64,000 bases of DNA from Bacteroidales bacterium UBA1309. Its GTDB lineage: Bacteria > Bacteroidota > Bacteroidia > Bacteroidales > Dysgonomonadaceae. Location of the stretch: contig DBTT01000042.1 of assembly GCA_002307185.1 (NCBI GenBank), positions 46,658-110,657 on the forward strand, written 5' to 3'. Below the pieces are notes generated by a model that saw only the letters and a program-made list of their open reading frames with translations, made no database searches and had not been told where the DNA came from. Positions 24,688-33,027 of the stretch are shown here, in pieces (positions within the stretch are counted from its first letter, which is position 1; each line of letters opens with the position of its first letter). A program made the position numbers and the translations under genes.

Positions 24688-25353
24688 TTAGTCTTGTTTG
24701 TTTCTTATTTTCAGGTATTCTTCCAATCCGTGGCGGCGGAGTTTGCAGGATGGGCATTCGCCACAACCGTCTGCGATGATGCCGTTGTAGCAAGTCAGCG
24801 TTTCGTTTCTGACGATGTCAAATGCGCCGAGTTCGTCAGCCAATTGCCATGTTTGAGCCTTGTTGATCCACATGAGCGGGGTATGGATCTTGAATTGCTC
24901 GTCCATAGCCAGGTTCAGGCTTGTGTTGACCGACATGATGAATGTGTCGCGGCAATCGGGATATCCGCTGTAATCGGCTTGCGAAACTCCTGTGACAATG
25001 TGACGGATGCCGTGGCTGCGGGCGACGACAGCCGCGAAAGTCAGGAACATCATGTTGCGTCCGGGAACAAATGTGTTTGGATAGCTGTCGGCGGGTTTTT
25101 CCTTGTCCATCTCCATGTCGCTGGTCAGCGAGCTTACCGAAATTTTGCTTATAAGGGAAGCGTCAAGCACCTGAAAAGGTACTTCTGCACGTTCCGCAAT
25201 GCCTTGGGCCACTTCAATTTCCTTTGAATGTCTTTGTCCATAACTCATACAAAGCGCCCGGACACTTGAAAAATGTTTCAATGCCCAATAGAGGCAAGTG
25301 GTTGAGTCCTGTCCTCCAGAGAAAAGGACCAAAGCTGGTTCGTTGTATTTCAT
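24688..25353 (-). CDS. queC: 7-cyano-7-deazaguanine synthase QueC
   Basis: QueC converts 7-carboxy-7-deazaguanine to preQ0 using ATP and ammonia. The 221-residue product (start 25353) begins MKYNEPALVLFSGGQDSTTCL, with the PP-loop SGGQDS of N-type ATP pyrophosphatases. Four cysteines of the zinc site are near the C-terminus (CYNGIIADGCGECPSCKLR). The upstream in-frame extension to 25410 lies in the leader. Together with queF it makes preQ1; queD and queE are elsewhere. The promoter at 25585-25616 gives a leader of about 225 nt. Confidence 0.95.
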   Translation of the reverse strand: MKYNEPALVLFSGGQDSTTCLYWALKHFSSVRALCMSYGQRHSKEIEVAQGIAERAEVPFQVLDASLISKISVSSLTSDMEMDKEKPADSYPNTFVPGRNMMFLTFAAVVARSHGIRHIVTGVSQADYSGYPDCRDTFIMSVNTSLNLAMDEQFKIHTPLMWINKAQTWQLADELGAFDIVRNETLTCYNGIIADGCGECPSCKLRRHGLEEYLKIRNKQD

Positions 25354-25584
25354 AAAAACGTATTTGATGGGTAATCTACGTTTAATTAGATCACGCTTAT
25401 TAAACAACAACTTACCTCAATATCAATTTTTGAAAAAAACGTGCTACGAAACGGAGCATAAGAAGAATACAAAATCGGCTGTGAAGATAGTCTGTAAGGC
25501 TTCAAGGGCGAGATTGAATTTCATTTTTCTTCGTTTTTTACGTGGTTGATACTAAGATACACGGGAAATGATTTATTTCCGATG

Positions 25585-25616
25585 CAAAGTTAGGCATAAG
25601 ATCTTTATTTCGCAAA
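25585..25616 (-). promoter_or_regulatory. Promoter of queC-queF
   Basis: Reading leftward: TTTG at 25616-25613, 20-bp spacer, TAACTTTG at 25592-25585. Both elements match the Bacteroidota consensus. No preQ1-I or -II aptamer sequence is recognised in the leader downstream, but it contains a 26-codon open frame (25444-25524). Confidence 0.65.
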
Positions 25617-25656
25617 ACAATCTTATAGCCACCTTCACAATGACATTGAAGAATAA

Positions 25657-27129
25657 TTAATTGGCAACAACTTCTTCCATTTTTTTGATTCCATCGCGGT
25701 TGAATAGTACCCGGTATTTGCGGTAAAAGACTTTCTTGTTGCTTTCTCCCCGCAAAATAAAATGAAGGGGATACACTTTCTGTCCTCTAAATGAGAGGTA
25801 TCCGTTTTGTTCATCGGCCACAAAAAGGGGCAAAGAAGAGTCGCTCATTTTTTCGGTGAGATGGAAAAGATGAAATTTCAGAATGTCGTTGATTCCTCGG
25901 TAATTATATTCTTTGAGGGATGATATTTTGGTGACAGAGAGTGTCACCAACTTTTTGTAGAGTATAATCTGTTCATTGTAAATCCTGTTTTCCGCTTCCA
26001 CGATGGGTATTCTCTGACGAAGATTGAACACCTCTTCGGGCAATTTTGCTTCCGATACATATTCCGCCGATTCTTTGATCACACCGATTTCAATAGCACG
26101 TGTGCTGAGCTTGCGCTTGCGGTCGAAGTATTTTTTTCCCAGCTGGGAACTAAAATAATAGCGCATGAGGTCTTTTATTCGGTCTTTGAACATATAGCTG
26201 ACAACAATTATGAGGAATAGGGGCAAGGTGTATTGTTGATAATGTTGCTGCGCCTTGAATGTAACAACAGTAGCAAAAAGCATGGAAACACCCGCTGCAA
26301 TGCTATAGAAAAACTGCTCCGCGAAGCGTCCGTCGCGACTGCTCTTGATGTGTAAAAAAAGAACACTTTCAATCACCTTTTTGAGGATTCCCCATTGCAT
26401 CACCACCCAGTTGTTGTTTTCCAGGTTGTTCGCCTCTAGGTTGGGGAATTTTTTCTTTCTTCGTTCTTGTTCTTCGCTGAGGATCAGAGGAAGAAGCATA
26501 TCCTTGATCTCTCCATAATTGTCTTCGTTTTCAAAATGCCGCATCAGCCGAAAGGCATGCTGTTCAATGACGTTGCTAATGAAATTGTCTCCATAGGCAA
26601 AATATTCTTTCCATTCATCAGACAAATCTTTACGATGAACCTGGGAGTAGAGGTTGCGGTAGAATTGGACGATACGCTGCAGATCGGCCACAAATTGGCG
26701 ACACCTATTTGCTCCCTGGGCATTCGGCAAGGACACAATCCGGGTCACCTCATCACGGATCGAGCTTTTGCAGATATTAGCGAACACTTTCACCTCGTGA
26801 ACAAACTGTTCTCCTTTTTCATCCGAAGCGGGTTCCTTCAATACCAGCTGAAGGGAGTGCAACAGTTTGCTTCTAGGGCTTCCTGGCTGAGAAGAAATAA
26901 TCTCAGGAAGAAGGAAATCAGGTGTTATAAACCGAATTTTTGAATTGACATCCTTGAAAAAATCTTGTTTGGAATAAGTGTCGCTATTGATCTCAAGACT
27001 ATTGGGGACAAACAGCCAGGTATTGATGCTGAATTCCTCTTGACTATCAGCTGTCGTTTGGTCCGAAATAAAAGAGATTTTAAATTCGAACGAAAACTTG
27101 TCATGTATTTTGACATTGGTCTCTATCAT
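25657..27129 (-). CDS. Uncharacterised membrane protein
   Basis: 490 residues from the ATG at 27129, which overlaps the end of the CYTH gene by 29 bp; an upstream extension to 27243 lies wholly within the CYTH gene. The N-terminal half is soluble, with a beta-rich start (KIHDKFSFEFKISFISD). Two membrane helices follow near 270-315 (FFYSIAAGVSMLFATVVTF and YTLPLFLIIVVSYMF), then a basic segment and a beta-rich C-terminal domain (YLSFRGQKVYPLHFILRG). I do not recognise a family or active site. Overlap with the CYTH enzyme gene suggests the two work together. Confidence 0.75.
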   Translation of the reverse strand: MIETNVKIHDKFSFEFKISFISDQTTADSQEEFSINTWLFVPNSLEINSDTYSKQDFFKDVNSKIRFITPDFLLPEIISSQPGSPRSKLLHSLQLVLKEPASDEKGEQFVHEVKVFANICKSSIRDEVTRIVSLPNAQGANRCRQFVADLQRIVQFYRNLYSQVHRKDLSDEWKEYFAYGDNFISNVIEQHAFRLMRHFENEDNYGEIKDMLLPLILSEEQERRKKKFPNLEANNLENNNWVVMQWGILKKVIESVLFLHIKSSRDGRFAEQFFYSIAAGVSMLFATVVTFKAQQHYQQYTLPLFLIIVVSYMFKDRIKDLMRYYFSSQLGKKYFDRKRKLSTRAIEIGVIKESAEYVSEAKLPEEVFNLRQRIPIVEAENRIYNEQIILYKKLVTLSVTKISSLKEYNYRGINDILKFHLFHLTEKMSDSSLPLFVADEQNGYLSFRGQKVYPLHFILRGESNKKVFYRKYRVLFNRDGIKKMEEVVAN

Positions 27130-27604
27130 TTTTCCACTCAGAATAAGGATGTTGAGAAAGATACGAATTGTAATAACGAACATCGCCAGTGACTTCCTTG
27201 CCAAGCCATTCGGGTTGAACAAATTCTTCCTCCTCGCTGGCAAGCTCCACTTCCGCGACGATCAACCCTTGGTTTTCTCCATGAAATTCATCCACTTCAA
27301 AGGTGTGTTTCCCGCTTTTCACCAAGTAGCGGACTTTTTCAATCTTTCCCTTATTGCAAATTTGGAGCAATTGTTCGGCTTCGTCCACGGGAATCTCCGT
27401 TTCCCACTCAAAACGGCTCATGCCAGAATCCGAACCTGGCCCCTTGATGGTGATAAAACCTTTATCGCCTTTCATGCGGATACGAACATTTCGCCCTTTG
27501 CCTTCGGAGAGGATATACCCTTGTTTGATGGTCTTGGCATCATAGGCTGCGGGCTTGAAGTCGCCAACGACCAAAAATTTTCTTTCGATTTCAATCCCAA
27601 CCAT
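27101..27604 (-). CDS. CYTH domain protein (triphosphatase / class IV adenylate cyclase fold)
   Basis: The 167-residue product starts MVGIEIERKFLVVGD, the ExExK signature of the CYTH fold, and shows paired basic and acidic strands of the triphosphate tunnel (NVRIRMKGDKGFITIKG, FEVDEFHGENQGLIVAEVEL). Single-domain bacterial CYTH proteins of this kind mostly hydrolyse inorganic triphosphate; some make cAMP. Sequence alone does not decide, but the phosphatase role is more common. It lies 11 bp after the DUF4831 gene and overlaps the next gene, in one likely operon. Confidence 0.9.
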   Translation of the reverse strand: MVGIEIERKFLVVGDFKPAAYDAKTIKQGYILSEGKGRNVRIRMKGDKGFITIKGPGSDSGMSRFEWETEIPVDEAEQLLQICNKGKIEKVRYLVKSGKHTFEVDEFHGENQGLIVAEVELASEEEEFVQPEWLGKEVTGDVRYYNSYLSQHPYSEWKNDRDQCQNT

Positions 27605-27615
27605 AATCGTTCCCG

Positions 27616-28704
27616 CTATTGTATAATTTGCTTGATAGCACCTAGGTCTGGAAAGAAAATCACTTTGACGGGCTGCTTGTTGTTGTCGAACATTTTTTCA
27701 GCAAGCACATCTTGCTGACCATATTGAACGACATCAATTTCCTTTTTTACAAATTCTTTTGAGTCGAAAGAGATTCTCAGGTTAGCCTTTCCTGGGATGT
27801 TATAAATAATTCCCTTGGAGAATTTTTCGGCCAAGGCCTTTTCTTCTTTCGGTGTCAGAATCGGTTTGACAATCGGAGTTTTATTCGTCAACGACAGATA
27901 GACTGGCGCACCGGACAAATCATCGGCCGGCACAACACCTAAATGTTTTGAAAAACGGAACAAGACTTGTTTGTCAATGTTCTTGTCTGAAGGAACAACA
28001 GTAAATGCCACACTGGATGTTTCAGCAGTTTCTTGACCGATAAACATTTGAGTAAGTGCTTTCTCTTGCTGTGTCAACTGATCCATCACAATCTTATACG
28101 CATTCCCATCGGGAGGCATGTTGTCGGCCTCGCCTGTGAGGATGTTGTTTTTGCTTTCACGCAATTTGTAAATCTGCTTGGCGATCAATTCCGCCTGTTT
28201 GGCGGTGGACCCAGCCGAAAGAATCTCTTCCGAAAGGAATGTGCGTGGATTTGGCAGAACATCGGGAGCAGAGTTTTGAAGCTCTGTGGCCTCTGCTGTT
28301 TTGGGTTCAAACACGGCATCGCTATTGATGGCGCAAATCACACCATCTTTTGTTAGAGTAATAAAAGGGGAGGTGGTGTTGGATCGAAATTCTACCAAAA
28401 ACGAGTTTCCCTTATCCGGAATCCCTTTGCTGGAAGAAGTAATGTTAGTCAATTCATAGATAGTCTCATCTTGACGAATCGGATTAGATATATTCAAATA
28501 ACGTTCTGCATACTGATAATATTCTCCTGCCGTACGGGTCGTTTTGAGGATAGTTGCAGTTATTGTAATCGAAGTTTTCGGCAAAGTGTAAGCCACTCCG
28601 TAGTTGTTGCCCTTCACAGCGGACATCTTCACTGTGGTTTGCGCCGAAAGAGAAGCAGTGGCCAAAAGGATGACACCGAAAAAAAGACGAATCGTGCGTT
28701 TCAT
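27616..28704 (-). CDS. Secreted DUF4831-family protein
   Basis: 362 residues with a signal peptide ending ASLSAQ at about 21. The mature protein begins with VKMSAVKGNNYGVAYTLPKTSITI, and the sequence AERYLNISNPIRQDETIYELTNI is typical of the DUF4831 family of Bacteroidales. It is periplasmic or outer-membrane associated; function unknown. A TAGTTTTG -7 box (28728-28735, complement) is 24 bp upstream. It starts the probable operon with the CYTH gene and the membrane protein. Confidence 0.82.
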   Translation of the reverse strand: MKRTIRLFFGVILLATASLSAQTTVKMSAVKGNNYGVAYTLPKTSITITATILKTTRTAGEYYQYAERYLNISNPIRQDETIYELTNITSSSKGIPDKGNSFLVEFRSNTTSPFITLTKDGVICAINSDAVFEPKTAEATELQNSAPDVLPNPRTFLSEEILSAGSTAKQAELIAKQIYKLRESKNNILTGEADNMPPDGNAYKIVMDQLTQQEKALTQMFIGQETAETSSVAFTVVPSDKNIDKQVLFRFSKHLGVVPADDLSGAPVYLSLTNKTPIVKPILTPKEEKALAEKFSKGIIYNIPGKANLRISFDSKEFVKKEIDVVQYGQQDVLAEKMFDNNKQPVKVIFFPDLGAIKQIIQ

Positions 28705-28778
28705 CGTTGTTTAATTTTTTGTTTACACAAAACTAATAAAAAATAATGTACAATTTATTATTGAAGACGAAACAGATT

Positions 28779-28821
28779 GCAGGCAAAGACCATTCTTTAG
28801 GCGCGGTTCCCTTTTGCCTGC
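28779..28821. repeat. Inverted repeat upstream of the DUF4831 gene
   Basis: GCAGGCAAA (28779-28787) and TTTGCCTGC (28813-28821) pair exactly with a 25-nt loop. It is about 44 bp upstream of the -7 box, so it may be a regulator site or simply a hairpin. Confidence 0.4.
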
Positions 28822-28968
28822 CAAAACATCAATTGGCTGATGAGCGGATAGGGCAATTCTTTATCAAATTTGAAAAACAGGAAGGGTATCAAGAAAGGTA
28901 AGTATTTGAATCCACACGGCAACCGATCTAAGAACAAAGATCACAATAGGCATGTTATGAGTATATTA

Positions 28969-29019
28969 TAAAAAAAAGTTGAAGCACCTCCCGTTGCGCG
29001 GAGGAGAATTCTTCAACTT
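28969..29019 (-). terminator. Intrinsic terminator of the gene at 29049
   Basis: Read leftward: outer stem 29011-29019 with 28976-28984, inner CCTCC/GGAGG stem (28987-29004), then a run of eight T. It lies 30 bp after the stop of the upstream gene. Confidence 0.85.
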
Positions 29020-29048
29020 ATCACCATGAGAGTAGAGGTCTTTAGGTC

Positions 29049-29756
29049 TTAATATATATACCTCCACTGTAAATTGTTCATATATTCTTCCACATCGATA
29101 ACTCTCACAAAACTCTTCGCAATATTACTGTTGGAATCCTTGCAAATCCACTCCAATTCCTGCACTCCATTGCCGCACGGCAAAGAGAGAGCCAAAATAT
29201 AGGTGACAAACACATACGAATATTTGCTTTCGGCAGTTCGCTCCATCGTATAAGAATACCCCTTCTCAGTCAAAGTTTCAGGATTGATACCCATTATGTC
29301 GGTATTATAAGGTGGAATCAGTGATATCGGTCTGTCTTTTACTAATTTGTATGTGACCGCCCTGCAAGTAGCATAGAAAACCCCAGGTTTTAAACCCAAA
29401 TTTTGTGCTGATTGTGGAGAAATATACACCTTTCTATCTTTGTAGATGTCTGTGAAATATGAATATCCAATATCAAGATGAACAGTGTCACCAATATAAT
29501 CTAATGTCGATATTGTTTCAGTGTATCTCAACAGCCGTTTCTTGCTAGCTGGAAATACTGCTTCGAGAGAAAGCATAGATTTGCTTTTCAGAGCAAATAA
29601 TATAGACTGCATCTTGGAAGAAATATATGGAATATAATATATACTTCTCTCTTGATTAAAATACCTCACGCCTCGAGGTCGAGAACGTGAAATACAATCA
29701 GTCGGACAAAAAGTCCCAATGGAATCCGAGAACAATAAAAAATGGCAATTATCCAT
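29049..29756 (-). CDS. Protein of unknown function
   Basis: The frame gives 235 residues; the true start may be the internal Met at residue 49 (29612), because the first 48 residues have no signal or domain character. The body has alternating beta strands (TVHLDIGYSYFTDIYKDRKVYISP, YSYVFVTYILALSLPCG) and ends NNLQWRYIY. No family recognised. It has its own terminator, and a 54-bp palindrome sits 31 bp upstream of the frame start. It follows the DUF3244-like gene on the same strand by 233 bp, so a functional link is possible but unproven. Confidence 0.6.
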   Translation of the reverse strand: MDNCHFLLFSDSIGTFCPTDCISRSRPRGVRYFNQERSIYYIPYISSKMQSILFALKSKSMLSLEAVFPASKKRLLRYTETISTLDYIGDTVHLDIGYSYFTDIYKDRKVYISPQSAQNLGLKPGVFYATCRAVTYKLVKDRPISLIPPYNTDIMGINPETLTEKGYSYTMERTAESKYSYVFVTYILALSLPCGNGVQELEWICKDSNSNIAKSFVRVIDVEEYMNNLQWRYIY

Positions 29757-29786
29757 AAAGCGTATTCTTTAAATAGTGGGGGAAAT

Positions 29787-29840
29787 ATTTTTTCAAGAAT
29801 GCAATGCTTTGGTCACAAAGTGTTACATTCTTGAAAAAAT
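29787..29840. repeat. 54-bp imperfect palindrome
   Basis: Outer arms 29787-29801 and 29826-29840 are perfect complements over 15 bp (ATTTTTTCAAGAATG). An inner CTTTG-gtca-CAAAG hairpin (29807-29820) is at the centre. It has no T tract on the exit side of either strand. It lies just upstream of the gene at 29049-29756. Confidence 0.75.
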
Positions 29841-29989
29841 CCAATCGACTTTCTACTTCATTTTCACAAGTCAAACACTACAAGCAAAAAGCCGTATCCT
29901 TGAATAGTATTTTGTATTTATGGAAAATTATTTTTGAGAAATTGAAGTCTTTGACTAATAATCCACACCTAAAAAATATTGACAAAGCT

Positions 29990-30394
29990 TTAAATATCTC
30001 CCGACACATCTCCATAGACTGTCGTGTAGCGGATGTAATAGTCCCCAGAATTAATGTCTATTCCTTCAGGTGCGATGAAAGAATCTTCTTCTCCAGAATC
30101 TACTATGGTAGAATAGACCACTTCTTCTGTATAAGAAGAGACAATTTCAATAAGCACGTAGCCCAAGTCGGCATTGAAGGCGGTGTACACAGCCCCCGAA
30201 ACATTATACGCCTCGATTGGATCAGCCTCACTCACAGAAGAGGTAGAGGTTGTGGAAACTGTATCAACCAGAACAAGCGCTCTGGGTTCACCTATGAGGA
30301 TGCTGCCCATTAGTTCTATTTTCGTTTTTGCCTGAAGGCTTGCCGAGAATAACACTGTTACCAGAATAAAGATAAATGAATAAATCCGTTTCAT
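29990..30394 (-). CDS. Small secreted protein, DUF3244-like
   Basis: The 134-residue product has a signal peptide (about 1-22, ending SLQAK) and then IELMGSILIGEPRA. The pattern PIEAYNVSGAVYTAFNADLGYVLIEI, then VVYSTIVDSGEE and GDYYIRYTT, matches small Bacteroidales DUF3244 proteins, which have an immunoglobulin-like beta sandwich. These often lie next to TPR-LuxR regulators, as here. Role unknown, perhaps cell-surface signalling or adhesion. Promoter elements are seen at 30453-30483. Confidence 0.68.
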   Translation of the reverse strand: MKRIYSFIFILVTVLFSASLQAKTKIELMGSILIGEPRALVLVDTVSTTSTSSVSEADPIEAYNVSGAVYTAFNADLGYVLIEIVSSYTEEVVYSTIVDSGEEDSFIAPEGIDINSGDYYIRYTTVYGDVSGDI

Positions 30395-30452
30395 GATTTT
30401 GTTTTTTCGTTTTGTATTCTTTTTAATTTTCGCCTTTTTCTTGATACTTTGA

Positions 30453-30483
30453 CAAAAGTAAAGACTCTAAAGCTGCCAGTCAA
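30453..30483 (-). promoter_or_regulatory. Promoter of the DUF3244-like gene
   Basis: Read leftward: TTG at 30483-30481, 20-bp spacer, TACTTTTG at 30460-30453, about 60 bp before the start. The rest of the 394-bp gap to the TPR regulator gene (30395-30788) holds no gene I can support. Confidence 0.6.
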
Positions 30484-30788
30484 TATCATTTTCGGGGTAT
30501 ATAGGGTGTTTAACTTTTGCCCATCAATTAATGTATTGGTTTTAAGAGTATTGTAAAAAAGGTATATAGGTGTCTTGATGTGTTTTTTTTACAAACTCTG
30601 CTGTGAAGCTCAATAAAGGGGAACGAAATAACTGGTTTTTGCAACAATTCACCTTTTATGAATTGTCGCTAAAGCGTTTTTTTTCGTAATAATTGGGATT
30701 GGCTCACATCATGATATCGAAAAAGTCCCGACCTCTTTCAAAAGGGATACCAGGTATTTGACCAACCTAATATTGCCCGATTTTTATT

Positions 30789-32471
30789 TTATCCGTTGAG
30801 AGTCTCCTTGAGATACGCCTCGGTATCTACTTTTACATTATCGATGCCAAGTTTTTTACGAATGGATGTTCGATATGCTTGAATTGAGTTTGAGCTAAGT
30901 TCTAATATCATAGCAATTTCCTTGACATTCATTCCTGCATATGTGAGCAAACATATTCGATACTCTTTTTCCGAGAGGTTGGGAAATGAATCACGCATCC
31001 TTTTTGAAAGATTCTTACTTATATGATTTATTATGTCTTCGAAATCGACCCATACATCATGTTGTGGATTATGATATACAATTTGATGAAACCTTTTTGC
31101 CAACTGTAAAGTGGAAGCATTATCCGAGTCAATTTTTGTAACTAGCACTGCTTTCCTGATTACGTCAAACTTCCACATAAGCAACTCACGCATATTTTTT
31201 TCCTGCAAAGCCATTTTTGCAGAAGAAAGGTGTTCGAGTTCTGATGCCATTCGGGAAAGCGTTACAATCTTTTCATGGGTCTCTATAAGTTTGTTTTTCT
31301 GGTTGATCCGATATTTGGCAAATACAATGATGCCTAGGATAAGGATAAGGAGCAAAACAATCACTACGTATTGATATTTGCTCACATCTTGTTGATATGA
31401 ATTCTTTAAAAGCTCAAAATTATACTTTTGCTGAATATCCAAAATCGCACTATTATTCCGGTATTCTAACAACTGATCATATGCGTCAATTTCTTTCTTC
31501 AAATATTCAATCACCAGTGGGTAGTTTTTTGTCTTTTCCTCCGTCTGACCCAACAAGCCATATATGCTTATCTTGAGATCTAAAGAATGGACATGGGTGA
31601 TTGTTGACTTGACTAAATTGTTGTAGTATTTTGCTGAATCATTGAGCCCCATCAATGAATATAGGTTGGCGAAATTAAGATAAAACCGGACAACGGAATT
31701 TGTGTCCAAATTATTCTTAAAGGCGTCTTTCAGGTAAGGGAGAGCTTGATTATATTTGCCTTGCTCCGAATAGGCTACACTGATGTTTTGCTCCAACAAA
31801 ACTTTGCCTTTCCAGTCTGAATTGAGGTTGGGGAGCTGTAGTCCTCTTTTGAACATGATTATGGCACTGTCGGTTTGCCCCATCATCAGGAAGGAACGAC
31901 CAACATTGCATATCGAGATAATCCTTTGCTCCGGATAATTTTGATAATAATTTTCTGCTCTTTTAAAAGATTCAAGCGCTTGCCGGTTCAATCCTTGTTG
32001 CCAAAGGATGCCTCCGATGTGGGTTTGCACCAGGCCCTTGAGGCTATTGTCGGATGTTTCCTTTGCCTCCGACAATGCTTCCATATAAGCACGCATTGCC
32101 TTGTTTTTATCACCTTGTTCACGATAAACGCAACCGCTGTAGAAAGCAGCTAAGGCTGTCCATCGAGGGGCTGTCTTTTTGTCCTTGTAGTAGGCCCAGG
32201 CTTTGAAAACGGCCGTATCGCCCTTAATATCCCTATATGCCTTGAATCTGACACGGGTGCGCGTGACTAAATATTGCATATACTCTTCTTCGTTAAAACT
32301 TTTCTCGGGGTAAAATATAGAATCGATTAAGACAATTGCACTGTCTGCTTGTTCGTTGTCTGCGAACTGTTCGGCTTGAGCCAGAAGGTTGGAAGCCTCC
32401 GGCTGAGGATTGCAACCAATGAAGCCCCCGACAAATAGCAGCACAAAAACAATGTATTTGAAATGTTTCAT
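30789..32471 (-). CDS. TPR-containing membrane-anchored regulator with LuxR-type HTH
   Basis: 560 residues from the ATG at 32471. A lipobox-like GGFIGC ends the signal peptide, followed by TPR repeats at about 45-330 (for example KNKAMRAYMEALSEAKE, GKYNQALPYLKDAFKNN). A membrane helix follows near 370-388 (YVVIVLLLILILGIIVFA), then a coiled coil and a C-terminal HTH: FPNLSEKEYRICLLTYAGMNVKEIAMILELSSNSIQAYRTSIRKKLG. This layout is common in Bacteroidales, where such proteins sense something in the periplasm and control neighbouring surface-protein genes. The downstream DUF3244-like gene is a likely target. A TATGTTTG box (32493-32500, complement) is upstream. Confidence 0.85.
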   Translation of the reverse strand: MKHFKYIVFVLLFVGGFIGCNPQPEASNLLAQAEQFADNEQADSAIVLIDSIFYPEKSFNEEEYMQYLVTRTRVRFKAYRDIKGDTAVFKAWAYYKDKKTAPRWTALAAFYSGCVYREQGDKNKAMRAYMEALSEAKETSDNSLKGLVQTHIGGILWQQGLNRQALESFKRAENYYQNYPEQRIISICNVGRSFLMMGQTDSAIIMFKRGLQLPNLNSDWKGKVLLEQNISVAYSEQGKYNQALPYLKDAFKNNLDTNSVVRFYLNFANLYSLMGLNDSAKYYNNLVKSTITHVHSLDLKISIYGLLGQTEEKTKNYPLVIEYLKKEIDAYDQLLEYRNNSAILDIQQKYNFELLKNSYQQDVSKYQYVVIVLLLILILGIIVFAKYRINQKNKLIETHEKIVTLSRMASELEHLSSAKMALQEKNMRELLMWKFDVIRKAVLVTKIDSDNASTLQLAKRFHQIVYHNPQHDVWVDFEDIINHISKNLSKRMRDSFPNLSEKEYRICLLTYAGMNVKEIAMILELSSNSIQAYRTSIRKKLGIDNVKVDTEAYLKETLNG

Positions 32472-33027
32472 GAAAAGAATATTTTTTGGCTGCAAACATA
32501 CATAAAAATCAAGATAAAAGATTTGTTTCACCTTAATTTCACAAAACAGACTTCATCAGATTTCTTTATATCCATACCAACCCCGAATAATACAAGAACC
32601 ACTTGTTTAAAAAACAAAATGTTCATCGAGCCTAAATTGGGGGAAACTTCTGTAATCAGTATTCTATTATGGCTACCTTTGCTTGATGAATTGCGCCATA
32701 TTTTTGGTCTTGCCATCATTTTCCAGCTACAATAACTTTGAAATAAAAACGCATAAAAAGAGATAGGGCAGACATCAGCCAAGAGTGTTCTCTACACATA
32801 GTAGATACATACGGGAAAATGATATTGACAAAGAAACCGGTGACATTCGCCCATCAATCACAATTGTAAATAGTTATGCCTTGTCTTATAACCCAGGAAG
32901 TCGGTCAAAAATATTGAGCAGGCATTCTTGATCTAACCTTTAGATGGACAATAATCCATTTAAACAAAAAAAGACATTTCCATGACTTGGAAGTGCCTTT
33001 TTGTATCTTTATATTTGTGGAAGTCCG
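32472..33027. other. Intergenic region
   Basis: About 550 bp. It holds the promoter of the TPR regulator at the left and a terminator at 32966-33002. Two short overlapping open frames on both strands (32463-32735 and 32528-32782) have no domain or codon support and are not called. Confidence 0.5.
32966..33002. terminator. Bidirectional intrinsic terminator downstream of the acyl-CoA ligase
   Basis: Stem GACATTTCC (32973-32981) with GGAAGTGCC (32989-32997), two wobbles, 7-nt loop, with A7 at left and T5 at right. It lies about 30 bp after the stop of the ligase gene, which reads leftward. Confidence 0.75.

Noticed and set aside
25354..25580. preQ1 riboswitch in front of queC
   Set aside because: No preQ1-I hairpin with A-rich tail and no type II pattern could be recognised in the leader.
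32463..32782. Two overlapping short frames between the TPR regulator and the acyl-CoA ligase
   Set aside because: They overlap each other on opposite strands, have biased composition and cover the regulator's promoter.
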